Source of the DNA: Candidatus Desulfaltia sp.
Lineage (GTDB): Bacteria; Desulfobacterota; Desulfobacteria; Desulfobacterales; ETH-SRB1
Direction of reading: 5' to 3'
NCBI GenBank assembly: GCA_030656555.1
Contig: JAUSPN010000045.1
Coordinates: 1-64,000, forward strand
Length of the DNA stretch: 64,000 nt
The translations under genes and the position numbers were made by a program. A model generated the notes under the pieces. The model was given only the letters and a program-made list of their open reading frames with translations, did no database searches and was not told where the DNA came from. Positions 16,915 through 25,363 of the stretch are shown in pieces (the stretch's first letter is position 1; every line of letters starts with the position of its first letter).

Positions 16915-17097
16915 TCACATTCCGATATATCAAGAAAGCAATGCTGATCCCGGGTAATTTTTTCAGATTTCAAGATGTTGATCCTTTTCTTGAATGTGGG
17001 GCCAGATACCACAAAGGTAAGGTGTCCTTCAATCCTGACTCTTTACTGACTCTTTCCTCCCATTCCCTGTGCTCTTCAAGATCGATATCCCCAAATT
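16915..17097 (-). pseudogene. Decayed second copy of the COG2102-type PP-loop ATPase
   Basis: About 16915-17020 matches the 3' part of the intact ATPase gene at about 39587-39692 almost base for base (for example AAGCAATGCTGATCCCGGGT against AAGCAGCGCTTATCCCGGGT). It then jumps to a second block, 17022-17097, matching about 39888-39962. About 200 internal bases and the entire 5' part with the PP-loop are missing. It lies immediately downstream of cobO copy 1, showing that cobO and this ATPase were once adjacent. Confidence 0.85.
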
Positions 17098-17122
17098 AGA
17101 CCGTCTTCAGCAACTTCACCTC

Positions 17123-17638
17123 TTATTTCTCAATCCCATCCCTTGCCTGCACACCCTTATGATAGTAGTGCTTGATCTCCTTCATCTCCGTTACCAGATC
17201 AGCCTCTTTGATAATCCGAGGGTCTGCCATCCTGCCGGTAATAACCAGTTCGACATCTTCCGGCCTTGCATGGATAAAGTCCAGTAGATCCTCTACGGAA
17301 AAGAGATTATAATAAGTGGCGATATTGGCCTCATCAAGAATAATCATCTGATACTTGCCGGAGTACATGATTTCTTTGGCCTCTTTGAGCCCTTCCTGCG
17401 CGGCTTGAATATCTTCCTTATCCGGGTCTTTGTTAATAAAACAGTCCCTGCCGTATTGTTTTAATGTAATAAACTCTGACAGCTTTGCCAGGCTATTGAG
17501 CTCACTGTACTTCATCCCCTTGACAAACTGGGCGACATATACTTTTAAGCCGGCACCGGCGGCACGTAGAGCAAGCCCGAAAGCAGCAGTTGTTTTGCCT
17601 TTACCATTGCCTGTGTAAACCTGGATGTATCCCTTCAT
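17123..17638 (-). CDS. cobO: Corrinoid adenosyltransferase, copy 1
   Basis: CobO/BtuR/CobA-type ATP:co(I)rrinoid adenosyltransferase, which forms the Co-C bond of adenosylcobalamin. The P-loop GNGKGKTT (residues 10-17) binds ATP in the reversed orientation of this family; ILDEAN near 98 is the Walker B region. The start is set at 17638 by GGAGG eight bases upstream; longer frames run into the btuB-cobO gap. Length 171 aa. It follows btuB and is about 91% identical to copy 2 at 47485-48000. A hairpin lies in the 75-base gap to btuB. Confidence 0.93.
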   Translation of the reverse strand: MKGYIQVYTGNGKGKTTAAFGLALRAAGAGLKVYVAQFVKGMKYSELNSLAKLSEFITLKQYGRDCFINKDPDKEDIQAAQEGLKEAKEIMYSGKYQMIILDEANIATYYNLFSVEDLLDFIHARPEDVELVITGRMADPRIIKEADLVTEMKEIKHYYHKGVQARDGIEK

Positions 17639-17666
17639 CACTTCCTCCAAACAATTTCTTTTTTTC

Positions 17667-17702
17667 ATCAGTGGAGAAAAATTGAACTTTTCCTCCACTG
17701 AT
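17667..17702 (-). other. Hairpin between btuB and cobO
   Basis: ATCAGTGGAG and CTCCACTGAT form a 10-bp stem. On the transcribed strand it is followed by an A-run, not a T-run, so it is not an intrinsic terminator for btuB. It may be an mRNA stability or processing element. Confidence 0.5.
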
Positions 17703-17713
17703 AATTATAGGAA

Positions 17714-19717
17714 CTAAAACACAAAGGAAATGCCACCCTTTCCGGTAATCCCTGGTTGCGGGTAATAACCACCCCACGATATAACCGAATGCTTTTCGTC
17801 TATAAGATTTTCGACACCCAAAAATGCAGATATTTTAAAATTACCAAATTCGGGTCTATAGAACAGAAAAAGATCATACAGTGTATAATCTTTCATTTGT
17901 TCAGAAGTGTTTGCTTTATCGCCGCCTTGATAACATTTCCCTACATATCGCATCTCGGGACGTAACGTAAAGGCATAAGGAAGGTGTATCTCCAGACCTG
18001 CATTGGCCATTTCCTTTGGGACTAAGAACATTTTCTTGCCGTTGTATTGTCCGCTCGTGAATTCTGCGTCATGATAGGTAAAATTACCATAGAATTTGCC
18101 CAGTTTCTCTAATTTATATGAAATGGAAAACTCAGCTCCTTCATGCCTTGTCTTGTCTAGATTTTCGTTCCGCGATGTTGAGTTATTGTATACAATCTCA
18201 TCTTCCATGTTGATTCTAAAAAAAGTTAACCCAATCTTCATGTTCTCAATAGGATTAAACTGAGTACCTACTTCAGTACTTTCCCCTTTTTCTTTCTCAA
18301 GATCAGTTAAAAACTGGTCTGATCCATACCCGGAATAAGCCGCCTGCTCGTCAAGAAACGGGTATCGATATACCGTAGCATATTTTGCAAACACATTTGA
18401 ATTTTTTCCGATTAGATAAACCAGGCTTGCTTCATAAGCTTCCCCTTTATGAATTTTCTTGTCATCAAAAACTGTTGAACCATCCAACATTTTTGTTTCT
18501 TTGCCTTTTATTTTTGTTCTTTCACCCCGGCATCCTATATTCAACATCAGTTCATCGAAAATATTAAATTCATCACGAATATAGTATCCCATACTTTCCT
18601 TAGCTAATTCAGCCTCATGAGTTTTATTTTGTTTTTCCTTATCACTGAATTTATCTTTATCCAGTGTCTCATAATAATAATCAAATCCTAAAATCATTTT
18701 ATTTTTGTGACCGAAAAATTCTTCTTTATAAATATATCTTGGGGTTACACCATAGGTGTTAATGTCTGTAACAGAATATGTACCCCACGATTCCATATCA
18801 GCCGTAATATCTTTCTTGCCATACATAAAGTTAATGTTGAAATTTCCAAAATCTCCAAGAAAAGATTCCATTTTTAAATTAGCATTGACATATTCATTTG
18901 ATCCATCATCATTTAAGTTGCCGACCTGCTTTGGATTTTCTTCTTTTTGTGCTTTTGTAAGTGAACCCGGCAAATCAAAATCTGTTCGATTAAATGAAGC
19001 TCCAAAAGAAACATTAAAATAATCGCTTGCATCATAACCCAGATTTAACCCAGCTCCCTTTGATGCAAACTTTGACCTCTCTCTATAGCCAAATGTTTTC
19101 TGATTTTCACCTGTCAGGGCATACGAAAGCCTGTCGTAAGAGCCGGTTATTCCGACTCTCTCATCATGCAGACCATAACTTCCGGCTATAACCGAAACAT
19201 TCACATCAGGTTTCCCTTCACCTCTTTTTGTGATGATATTAATCACACCAGCAACAGCAGAGTCACCATACAGAACACTGCTCGCGCCTCTGACAACTTC
19301 TATTTTTTCAATGTTACTAACAGGTATTTGAAGCCAGTTTACACCTGCCATGTCAGGTCTGTTCAGCCTTCTGCCATCCAGCATGATCAGGGTTTTGCCG
19401 AATGGATTATCTCCTCCAAAACCACGCATGTCTATATATGCCTGTGAAGGGTTACCACTCCAACTCACAAAATTAATACTTCCTAAGTTTTCCAAAACTT
19501 CTACAATACTTGCAGCTCCGGATTCCTCAATATCTTTCGCCGTAATAACACTTACATTCGCCGGAATCTTGCGAATCTCTTCTTTATCCCTGGTTGCGGT
19601 AACCACCACCTCTTCCATTGTTACAACAGCCCCCTCTTCCTGCGCAAAAATCGGTACAGGTAAGGCAAAAAACATAAATACTAATAATACTGCCGCACAA
19701 CTTGACAACTTCTTCAT
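17714..19717 (-). CDS. btuB: TonB-dependent outer-membrane receptor, BtuB-type
   Basis: Outer-membrane receptor with a signal peptide (about 1-25, ending PIFAQ), a TonB box region (EEVVVTATRD, about 32-41), a plug domain (about 45-160 with VEVVRGASSVLYGDSAVAGVI), a 22-strand barrel and a C-terminal Phe (GGISFVF). The frame extends to 19930, but the extra 71 codons translate a cobalamin riboswitch; the ATG at 19717 has AAAGGAG upstream and starts the signal peptide, giving 667 aa. Control by two cobalamin riboswitches and position before cobO, exbBD and tonB point to cobalamin or another corrinoid as the ligand. Confidence 0.9.
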   Translation of the reverse strand: MKKLSSCAAVLLVFMFFALPVPIFAQEEGAVVTMEEVVVTATRDKEEIRKIPANVSVITAKDIEESGAASIVEVLENLGSINFVSWSGNPSQAYIDMRGFGGDNPFGKTLIMLDGRRLNRPDMAGVNWLQIPVSNIEKIEVVRGASSVLYGDSAVAGVINIITKRGEGKPDVNVSVIAGSYGLHDERVGITGSYDRLSYALTGENQKTFGYRERSKFASKGAGLNLGYDASDYFNVSFGASFNRTDFDLPGSLTKAQKEENPKQVGNLNDDGSNEYVNANLKMESFLGDFGNFNINFMYGKKDITADMESWGTYSVTDINTYGVTPRYIYKEEFFGHKNKMILGFDYYYETLDKDKFSDKEKQNKTHEAELAKESMGYYIRDEFNIFDELMLNIGCRGERTKIKGKETKMLDGSTVFDDKKIHKGEAYEASLVYLIGKNSNVFAKYATVYRYPFLDEQAAYSGYGSDQFLTDLEKEKGESTEVGTQFNPIENMKIGLTFFRINMEDEIVYNNSTSRNENLDKTRHEGAEFSISYKLEKLGKFYGNFTYHDAEFTSGQYNGKKMFLVPKEMANAGLEIHLPYAFTLRPEMRYVGKCYQGGDKANTSEQMKDYTLYDLFLFYRPEFGNFKISAFLGVENLIDEKHSVISWGGYYPQPGITGKGGISFVF

Positions 19718-19760
19718 TTTCTTATTTCTCCTTTTCCCTCGGTTAGAGTTGTTGTTTAAT

Positions 19761-19910
19761 CCGTCAGATAAGTCTCCTGGCTTGCGGCAATTCCTACTCT
19801 CCACGCCTTCCCAATTTCCATTTTGGAAATCAGTGGCATTTAAGTGGGTTTTGTTCCGCCTACAGTTGCGGGGCAGCGCCGGCATCTGACCGGCTTCCTT
19901 GATCTGACAG
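19761..19910 (-). promoter_or_regulatory. Cobalamin riboswitch (btuB-proximal)
   Basis: Minus-strand RNA with closing stem GTCAGAT/ATCTGAC, the core GCCGGTCAGATGCCGGCGC, the B12 box TGCCCCGCAACTGTA, and the 3' element AGCCAGGAGAC. It ends about 43 bases before the btuB ATG with no terminator in between, so translational control is likely. It is less similar in sequence to the three other class-I switches here. Confidence 0.88.
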
Positions 19911-19915
19911 ATTGC

Positions 19916-19955
19916 AAAAAAAATCCCCAAACCGATATTAAATCGATCCGGGGAT
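19916..19955 (-). terminator. Intrinsic terminator between the two btuB riboswitches
   Basis: On the minus strand CATCCCCGGATCGAT and ATCGGTTTGGGGAT pair to form a long stem followed by a run of eight T. Near-identical terminators follow the switches at 39189 and 48039, so it is most likely the expression platform of the distal switch. Confidence 0.88.
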
Positions 19956-20065
19956 GTCCCTTTTTTATCCTCCGAACTTCCGGCATATTTCAGTCCACGA
20001 AAGCTATGCCTTTGAAGACATTTAAAAAGCCAACTAATAAAAGCCTTTTAAAAGTCTTTCCGTCT

Positions 20066-20246
20066 GCTTAGGCAGGTCTTCTGACTCTCCCGCCTTTTTA
20101 ACAGCCTTCCCATTCCTGTCTTGCGAAACAGTGGCGTGTGTTGCTAAAAAGGTTCCCTCTCTAATAAAAAAGGGCGAGATTACAGCGGCGGGCCCGTCCC
20201 TGATTTACACAGGGTTCCCTATTAAGCTCAATATGAGCGCCTAAAC
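20066..20246 (-). promoter_or_regulatory. Cobalamin riboswitch (btuB-distal)
   Basis: Class-I cobalamin riboswitch: closing stem TTTAGGC/GCCTAAG, AATAGGGAACCCTGTGTAAA, the box GCCCGCCGCTGTAA, GGGAAGGC and AGTCAGAAGACCTGCCT are all visible on the minus strand. It is followed by the terminator at 19916-19955 and is closely related in sequence to the switch in front of cobO copy 2. Confidence 0.92.
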
Positions 20247-20253
20247 TATATTT

Positions 20254-20373
20254 GTAATCGTTCACGGTTGTCGGTTCACAGTTCACAGTTTTTTCAATGA
20301 ACTATGCAACGATTGAAGCATTTTGGATATTGATTTCAACCGTGAACCGATAACTGTAAACCGTAAACAGTTA
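20254..20373. repeat. GTTCACGG-arm inverted repeat inserted upstream of the riboswitch
   Basis: GTAATCGTTCACGGTTGTCGG at the left and AACCGTAAACAGTTAC at the right frame about 120 bases of GTTCACAGTT and AACCGTGAACCG words. The paralogous locus at 48320-48350 lacks it although the sequences on both sides correspond, so the repeat looks like an insertion. Confidence 0.7.
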
Positions 20374-20488
20374 CCTATATCTTCTAAACTATTTATATTA
20401 TGGAATCAAGATTTTTTATGTCTTAACAGAATTACTCGGGTTTCGCGCCCTTAATTTCTATCAATGTCAAGTCGGTAAAGGGCTGAAT

Positions 20489-21301
20489 TCAATTTTCAAA
20501 CGGGCCGCTGTTCGAGAACTTCTGTGGTACCAGCGTAATGCGTGGGAATTTACCGATCGGGCTCTCATCCACCAGCAGCGTACAGCCGTAAGCTTCCTCC
20601 AGCGCCTGAAAAGTAAGCACCTCATCCGGCCGTCCCATACTTACGATTTTCCCCTTGTTGATCAGGAGCAAACGGTCGCCATACATAGCCGCAAGATTCA
20701 CGTCATGCGACACCATGATAACTGTAACACTCTTTTCTTTCTTCAACCTTTCCATCAAATCCATCACCCTGACCTGATGAGCAAGGTCAAGAGATGCTGT
20801 CGGTTCATCCAGAAGTATGATCTCAGAATCCTGGCAGATTGCTCTTGCGATAAAAACTCGCTGCCTCTCCCCTCCGCTCAACTGATCAAGCCTGCGACGA
20901 GCCAGATGCTCCACTCCTGTAAAAGCCATAGCATGCTCTGCAATTTTTATATCCTTCTCTCTCTCCAGTCCTAGTAAACCAAGATATGGTGAACGGCCCA
21001 TAAGCACCAGTTCACTTACTGTAAAAGGAAAATCTACCTGAACCATTTGCGGGACAAAAGCAATAGTTTTTGCCAAAACCTTTCGGGTATAGGACCGTAT
21101 GGATTGGCCCAGGATCTCCAATTGAGCTCTTTGAGGTTTTATAATTCCCGAGATAGTCTTCAGCAGGGTGGTCTTTCCTGAACCATTGGGCCCGATTATG
21201 ATGAAAAAATCACCCTTTTGGATAGAAAAGGAAATATCTTTCAAAACAGGGCCGTTCCCGTAAGAATAACTCAGGTTTTTTATATCGATCGCTGTACTCA
21301 T
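20489..21301 (-). CDS. btuD: ABC transporter ATPase, cobalamin/iron-chelate type
   Basis: A 270-aa nucleotide-binding protein of the FecE/BtuD family. Walker A GPNGSGKTT (about 38-46), the signature LSGGERQRV near 143, Walker B ILLDEPTASLD and the H-loop VSHDVN are present. It follows btuC and btuF on the same strand, with a 187-base gap of CTTTCAG words to btuC. Neighbouring B12 genes make corrinoid import most likely; an iron chelate is the alternative. Confidence 0.88.
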   Translation of the reverse strand: MSTAIDIKNLSYSYGNGPVLKDISFSIQKGDFFIIIGPNGSGKTTLLKTISGIIKPQRAQLEILGQSIRSYTRKVLAKTIAFVPQMVQVDFPFTVSELVLMGRSPYLGLLGLEREKDIKIAEHAMAFTGVEHLARRRLDQLSGGERQRVFIARAICQDSEIILLDEPTASLDLAHQVRVMDLMERLKKEKSVTVIMVSHDVNLAAMYGDRLLLINKGKIVSMGRPDEVLTFQALEEAYGCTLLVDESPIGKFPRITLVPQKFSNSGPFEN

Positions 21302-21416
21302 AGTTTGTCGCTGGTTGCTGGTTTATTTTGGAGCAAGGCATCCGTGATGCCGTCCGTGTTACGCAAACATGGTTTGCTTGATCCATAGTTGTTGCTTGTT
21401 ACTTGTTACTTGTTGC

Positions 21417-21482
21417 TTTGAGCTTTCAGCTTTCAGCTTTTAGCTTTCAGATTTCAGATTTTTTTGCTTTCAGGCTTTCAGC
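21417..21482. repeat. Tandem AGCTTTCAGCTTTCAG words
   Basis: Degenerate direct repeats of the seven-base word CTTTCAG fill the gap between btuC and btuD. It is another of the short-word intergenic families and has no inverted partner nearby. Confidence 0.65.
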
Positions 21483-21488
21483 TCATCC

Positions 21489-22505
21489 CTACTTGCGCAG
21501 ATCGGATCTTTTCAGCAGAAAGATAAAAAGAGGCGCTCCGATCATAGCGGTAATTACACCGGCAGGCATTTCGCCCTGTTCAGGGAGGACTCTTGCCAGT
21601 AAATCACAAAAAACCATGTAAGCTCCTCCACCCAGCATACATGCAGGAACAAGCACCCTGTGATCCGGGCCAAAAAGAAGCCGCAACAGATGCGGAATAA
21701 CCAGCCCAACAAAACCGATGAGGCCGCAATGACAAACCGTGGCGCTCACCATAAACGAAGTGGCAACAAGAAGGGTCACGGTCACAAATTTTATGTTTAC
21801 ACCCATTGTCTGAGCCATTTCTTTTCCCAAAAGAAGCAGATTCATGGAGTTGGAAAGGCAGAAAATCAGAACAAAACATGGAAGGATACTCGCAGCTAAT
21901 ATCCCGACCTGACTGATATCAGCCGTAGAAAGATCACCCATGAGCCAGAACATAATATTATGAAGTCTGGAGTCGTAAGTCATGGAAACAAGAAACATGA
22001 TGATTGCAGAACAGAAAGCATTGATCATCACACCGGATAAAAGCAAAGAATCTTTTTTCAGAATCGTCCGGCCTGAAGAGATGAGAAAAATCAAAAGAAG
22101 CGTGGCCATGCTTCCTGCAAAAGCCGTAAAGCTCACACCTGGAAAACGGGATAATCCCATTAGTATGCCGATTATAGCTCCTACTGCAGATCCTCCTGAA
22201 ATACCAAGGATATAAGGTTCTGCCAGAGGATTTCGAAGCAGAGCCTGAAAAACAAGTCCTCCGAGAGAAAGAGTCGCTCCGATTAGAGCAGCTAAAACTA
22301 CGCGTGGAAAGCGGATGCGCCAGATAATAGTAGTCAGCATGGAATCTGCCTCTCTTGCTCCTGACAGGGATTGCCAGACAGCCTTCACTCCGTTTTCTGA
22401 TGACCCTAAGGAAAGCCCCAAAAACATGGCTCCAAGAAGCAGAAGCAGTAAAAGAAATGAAACAGTAAAAAGACGTTTCAAAAGAAATGGTGTTTTCGGA
22501 TTCAT
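21489..22505 (-). CDS. btuC: ABC transporter permease, BtuC/FecCD family
   Basis: A 338-aa permease with about ten membrane helices. Family hallmarks are RIRFPRVVLAALIGATLSLGG near 63-83, the ATPase-coupling region and GLIGFVGLVIPHLLRLLFGP near 262-281. Its start overlaps the btuF end by four bases, so the subunits are co-translated. Confidence 0.9.
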   Translation of the reverse strand: MNPKTPFLLKRLFTVSFLLLLLLLGAMFLGLSLGSSENGVKAVWQSLSGAREADSMLTTIIWRIRFPRVVLAALIGATLSLGGLVFQALLRNPLAEPYILGISGGSAVGAIIGILMGLSRFPGVSFTAFAGSMATLLLIFLISSGRTILKKDSLLLSGVMINAFCSAIIMFLVSMTYDSRLHNIMFWLMGDLSTADISQVGILAASILPCFVLIFCLSNSMNLLLLGKEMAQTMGVNIKFVTVTLLVATSFMVSATVCHCGLIGFVGLVIPHLLRLLFGPDHRVLVPACMLGGGAYMVFCDLLARVLPEQGEMPAGVITAMIGAPLFIFLLKRSDLRK

Positions 22506-23407
22506 TGTTCTTCCTCAAAGAGTTCAGGATGAATCAATCGCACCAGAAGTTCAAGGGCATCAATTAGTCGTGGGGTGGGGCGATCAAAAAGATCGGAATC
22601 GACAAGGAAAATAGACTTGTTTTTAACAGCAGGCAAATCAGGCCAACGGCTCCACTCCGCCTTGACACGTTCAAATGCCCTGTCTTTTGCCATAGAAGTA
22701 ATTATAAAGACATCAGGAGAAAGAGCAAGAACCTGCTCACGGCTAAACCGTGGATAAGAGACGGGGCCTTCTGCAAGGTTTTTTCCTCCAGCAAGCAGAA
22801 TAAGTTCATGGATAAACGTATGGGTGCCGGCGGAAACAATCGGGGATGTTCCAATCTGATAAAAAACTTTTGGCCTGTGAACGGCTTTTGCAATTAGAGA
22901 CTTCACCCGATCAATCCTGGAATGCATATCCCAAACCAGATCTTTTGCTCTTTCATCGGCACGCAGAAGATTGCCGATTTCAATGATCGTCTCAATCACT
23001 GCATTCAGATCTCTGGGATCAACCACGTAAACCGGTATCTTCAGAGACTCAAGCCTCTTAACCACTTCCCTGGGATTTCCGTCTTTGGTGGCAATACAAA
23101 GGTCCGGCCTTAAAGCTACAATTCTCTCCAGATCAAGACGAATATATGAGCCCACCTTCGGCAGCTTAGTCGCTTCGGAAGGAAAATCACTATACATAGT
23201 CACACCTTTCAAGCGATCTTCCTGCCCAAGAGCAAAGATAATCCCAGTGATGCTCGGCGCCAGCGAAACAACCCGTTGCGGGTCATCCGGAGCTGCAACC
23301 TGTCGTCCTGACTGATCAGTCACATCTCTGGCTGCCGATTGCCCCCTCGTCAGGAATAAAAGCGCAATAACAACCAGCAAAATGATAATTGAACATCTCT
23401 GTTTCAT
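22502..23407 (-). CDS. btuF: Periplasmic corrinoid-binding protein, BtuF-type
   Basis: A 301-aa solute-binding protein of the helical-backbone class. The N-terminal signal peptide (about 1-27) is followed by VVSLAPSITGIIFALGQED, typical of BtuF/FecB, and two lobes joined by a long helix. It starts the btuF-btuC-btuD set; no riboswitch is visible in the 110 bases before it. The surrounding B12 genes support a corrinoid ligand, though sequence alone does not exclude a siderophore or heme. Confidence 0.85.
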   Translation of the reverse strand: MKQRCSIIILLVVIALLFLTRGQSAARDVTDQSGRQVAAPDDPQRVVSLAPSITGIIFALGQEDRLKGVTMYSDFPSEATKLPKVGSYIRLDLERIVALRPDLCIATKDGNPREVVKRLESLKIPVYVVDPRDLNAVIETIIEIGNLLRADERAKDLVWDMHSRIDRVKSLIAKAVHRPKVFYQIGTSPIVSAGTHTFIHELILLAGGKNLAEGPVSYPRFSREQVLALSPDVFIITSMAKDRAFERVKAEWSRWPDLPAVKNKSIFLVDSDLFDRPTPRLIDALELLVRLIHPELFEEEQ

Positions 23408-23516
23408 CTAATAATCCAAGATATTGGCTAAAGAGAAAATTCTCCGGCATCCGTTCATGCTTTGAAACCTTTGCATAACCTCCACTTTTGCCCAATTTTT
23501 AGTAGAGTTCTGGGTT

Positions 23517-24269
23517 TTAATCCCCTAATCCCTCAATCCGCGCGTAGCGTTGTTTTATTTTTTCAAACTCTCCGCACGTCATCTTTTTTTCAGGACATTT
23601 CCCCAAACGCACACACTTCGGACCCGCCCCATTAAAGACGCTTGGACATGCCTCACGCGCAAGCATCAGCATCTGGTCTGCTACGCCGCGGATTTCCCAC
23701 TGGGCGCGCAGGCAGAGCCTTTCTTCAAAAAAATGCAGGAGTACCCTGGCGTTCATGGTCATCAGGATTTTGGTCTCACAGGCATTTGGAAGCACATAGC
23801 GCGCATCCTCATTGCTCGATTCTCCACTGCTTCCCAAGGCCTCGTTGAGTCTGGCATAACGTCCAGCCAGGTATTCCATAGTCTCCTCAAAGTACCTTTC
23901 CGCATCTACCTCTGCGCCATTATCTCTAATCTTCTTTCCTTTAAACTGCGGCGGCATGACATAATCAAAACCACCATGTGTTACGTATCGCTGGCTCCGC
24001 TGAGAATAGCTGGCCAGCCTGTGCCGGACAAGCTGGTGGGTCATTGCCCGTGATACGCCCTCGATATAAAATGTAAAAACAGCATGCTCAATCGGACTCA
24101 TATGCCCCATATTACGCAACATTCCAACAAACTTCTCTGCCTGGCCAGGATCCTGGTCAAAAATCGTTTCCGTGTCTTTTGCATAACAAAGCCTGGCAGC
24201 AGAAGCGATCAGCTCGCCGGGAGCGCCGGTATAACGGATCAATTGCACTCTTGCTTTGGTTTTTTTCAT
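23517..24269 (-). CDS. thyX: Flavin-dependent thymidylate synthase ThyX
   Basis: FAD-dependent thymidylate synthase using NADPH and methylene-tetrahydrofolate to make dTMP. The ThyX signature RHRLASYSQRSQRY (RHRx7S) is visible near residue 81. Length 250 aa is typical. It begins 14 bases after cobD and so is probably the last cistron of the corrin operon; no functional tie to B12 is known to me. Confidence 0.93.
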   Translation of the reverse strand: MKKTKARVQLIRYTGAPGELIASAARLCYAKDTETIFDQDPGQAEKFVGMLRNMGHMSPIEHAVFTFYIEGVSRAMTHQLVRHRLASYSQRSQRYVTHGGFDYVMPPQFKGKKIRDNGAEVDAERYFEETMEYLAGRYARLNEALGSSGESSNEDARYVLPNACETKILMTMNARVLLHFFEERLCLRAQWEIRGVADQMLMLAREACPSVFNGAGPKCVRLGKCPEKKMTCGEFEKIKQRYARIEGLGD

Positions 24270-24283
24270 ACAATCACAATTCC

Positions 24284-25363
24284 TTATTTTGCAACCCTTT
24301 TTAACTTTTCGACAAGAATCATATTCTGTTCATGTTTTTTGACAGCTACACGAAAATAACGGTCTCCCATGCCCTGAAATGTGCTGCAATCCCTTATCAG
24401 CACCCCGTTTTTTGCCAGGCTGTCTCTAAGCTCCCTGGAATTTAAGCTGATTCTGTTATCCATGAACACGAGAAGAAAGTTCGCCACACTTTTATAGGTC
24501 TTAAGGCCTGGGATCTCACTTAGTGCCGCCATTAAAAACTCTCTTTCATCTGTTACATATTGCCTTGTATCCATGATATAGTCCCTGTCTGAAAGAGCAG
24601 CAGCAGCAGCTTTTTGTCCAAGAGAATTAACCGCCCACGGTGGTCTGGTTTCCCTGATTTTTGCAATACATGGCATGGAACCAATCACATAGCCTATCCG
24701 CAGGCCTGGGATAGCAAAAAATTTCGTCATCGATCTTAAAACTATCAGATTGGAAAACCTTAAAACCTCTTTTTTTACAGACCCCTGCTCTGCAAAATCT
24801 ATAAAAGCCTCATCAATTACGAATAATGTTTCCGCTTCCTGCGCACAAGCTATAATGCTGCAAAGATTTTCCTTTGACATAAGAACACCGGTAGGGTTTG
24901 CGGGATTGCAAAAATAGACGATATCAAAACCATCTCTTAATCGTTTACAAAGCCGGGCAATATCAACGGAAAAATCTTCTTTTTCATCTGTCTGGAAGTA
25001 TGAAACTTTTGTGCCGACCATCTTAAGGCCCTTTTCGTATTCACTGAAGGCAGGTGTAACAATAAGGGCTTTTTCAGGTTTGAACAGGATCGGTATCCAG
25101 TATATAAATTCGGTAGAACCGTTCCCCGCAAGGATATAATCACGACTAATGCCATGGTATTCCGATAACCCTGAAACAAGATCAAACGAATCAATATCAG
25201 GATAGTTCAATATGAAATCAAATTCTTTAATTATCGTTTCTTTTAACCTTGGCGGATAGTCAAGCGGATTGATACTTGCGCTGAAGTCGATGATTTTATC
25301 TTCATCGATTCCGTATCTTCGGGAAATCTCACAGATGTTTCCGCCATGATCTCTTTTCATCAT
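24284..25363 (-). CDS. cobD: Threonine-phosphate decarboxylase CobD
   Basis: PLP-dependent enzyme making (R)-1-amino-2-propanol phosphate, the nucleotide-loop linker. The fold-type I aminotransferase features are present: NPANPTGVLMS, VIDEAFIDF and the PLP lysine in RSMTKFFAIPGLRIGY. The frame opens at 25432, but MMKRDHGGN at 25363 is the usual family start and its ATG overlaps the cbiB stop (ATGATGA), so I begin there (359 aa). Confidence 0.9.
   Translation of the reverse strand: MMKRDHGGNICEISRRYGIDEDKIIDFSASINPLDYPPRLKETIIKEFDFILNYPDIDSFDLVSGLSEYHGISRDYILAGNGSTEFIYWIPILFKPEKALIVTPAFSEYEKGLKMVGTKVSYFQTDEKEDFSVDIARLCKRLRDGFDIVYFCNPANPTGVLMSKENLCSIIACAQEAETLFVIDEAFIDFAEQGSVKKEVLRFSNLIVLRSMTKFFAIPGLRIGYVIGSMPCIAKIRETRPPWAVNSLGQKAAAAALSDRDYIMDTRQYVTDEREFLMAALSEIPGLKTYKSVANFLLVFMDNRISLNSRELRDSLAKNGVLIRDCSTFQGMGDRYFRVAVKKHEQNMILVEKLKRVAK

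Noticed and set aside
17667-17702. Intrinsic terminator between btuB and cobO
   Set aside because: The stem is good, but the transcribed strand has an A-run and not a T-run after it, and the cobO ribosome site follows closely.
19718-19930. 71-residue N-terminal extension of the TonB-dependent receptor
   Set aside because: It is translation of the proximal cobalamin riboswitch; the ATG at 19717 has a proper ribosome site and begins a signal peptide.
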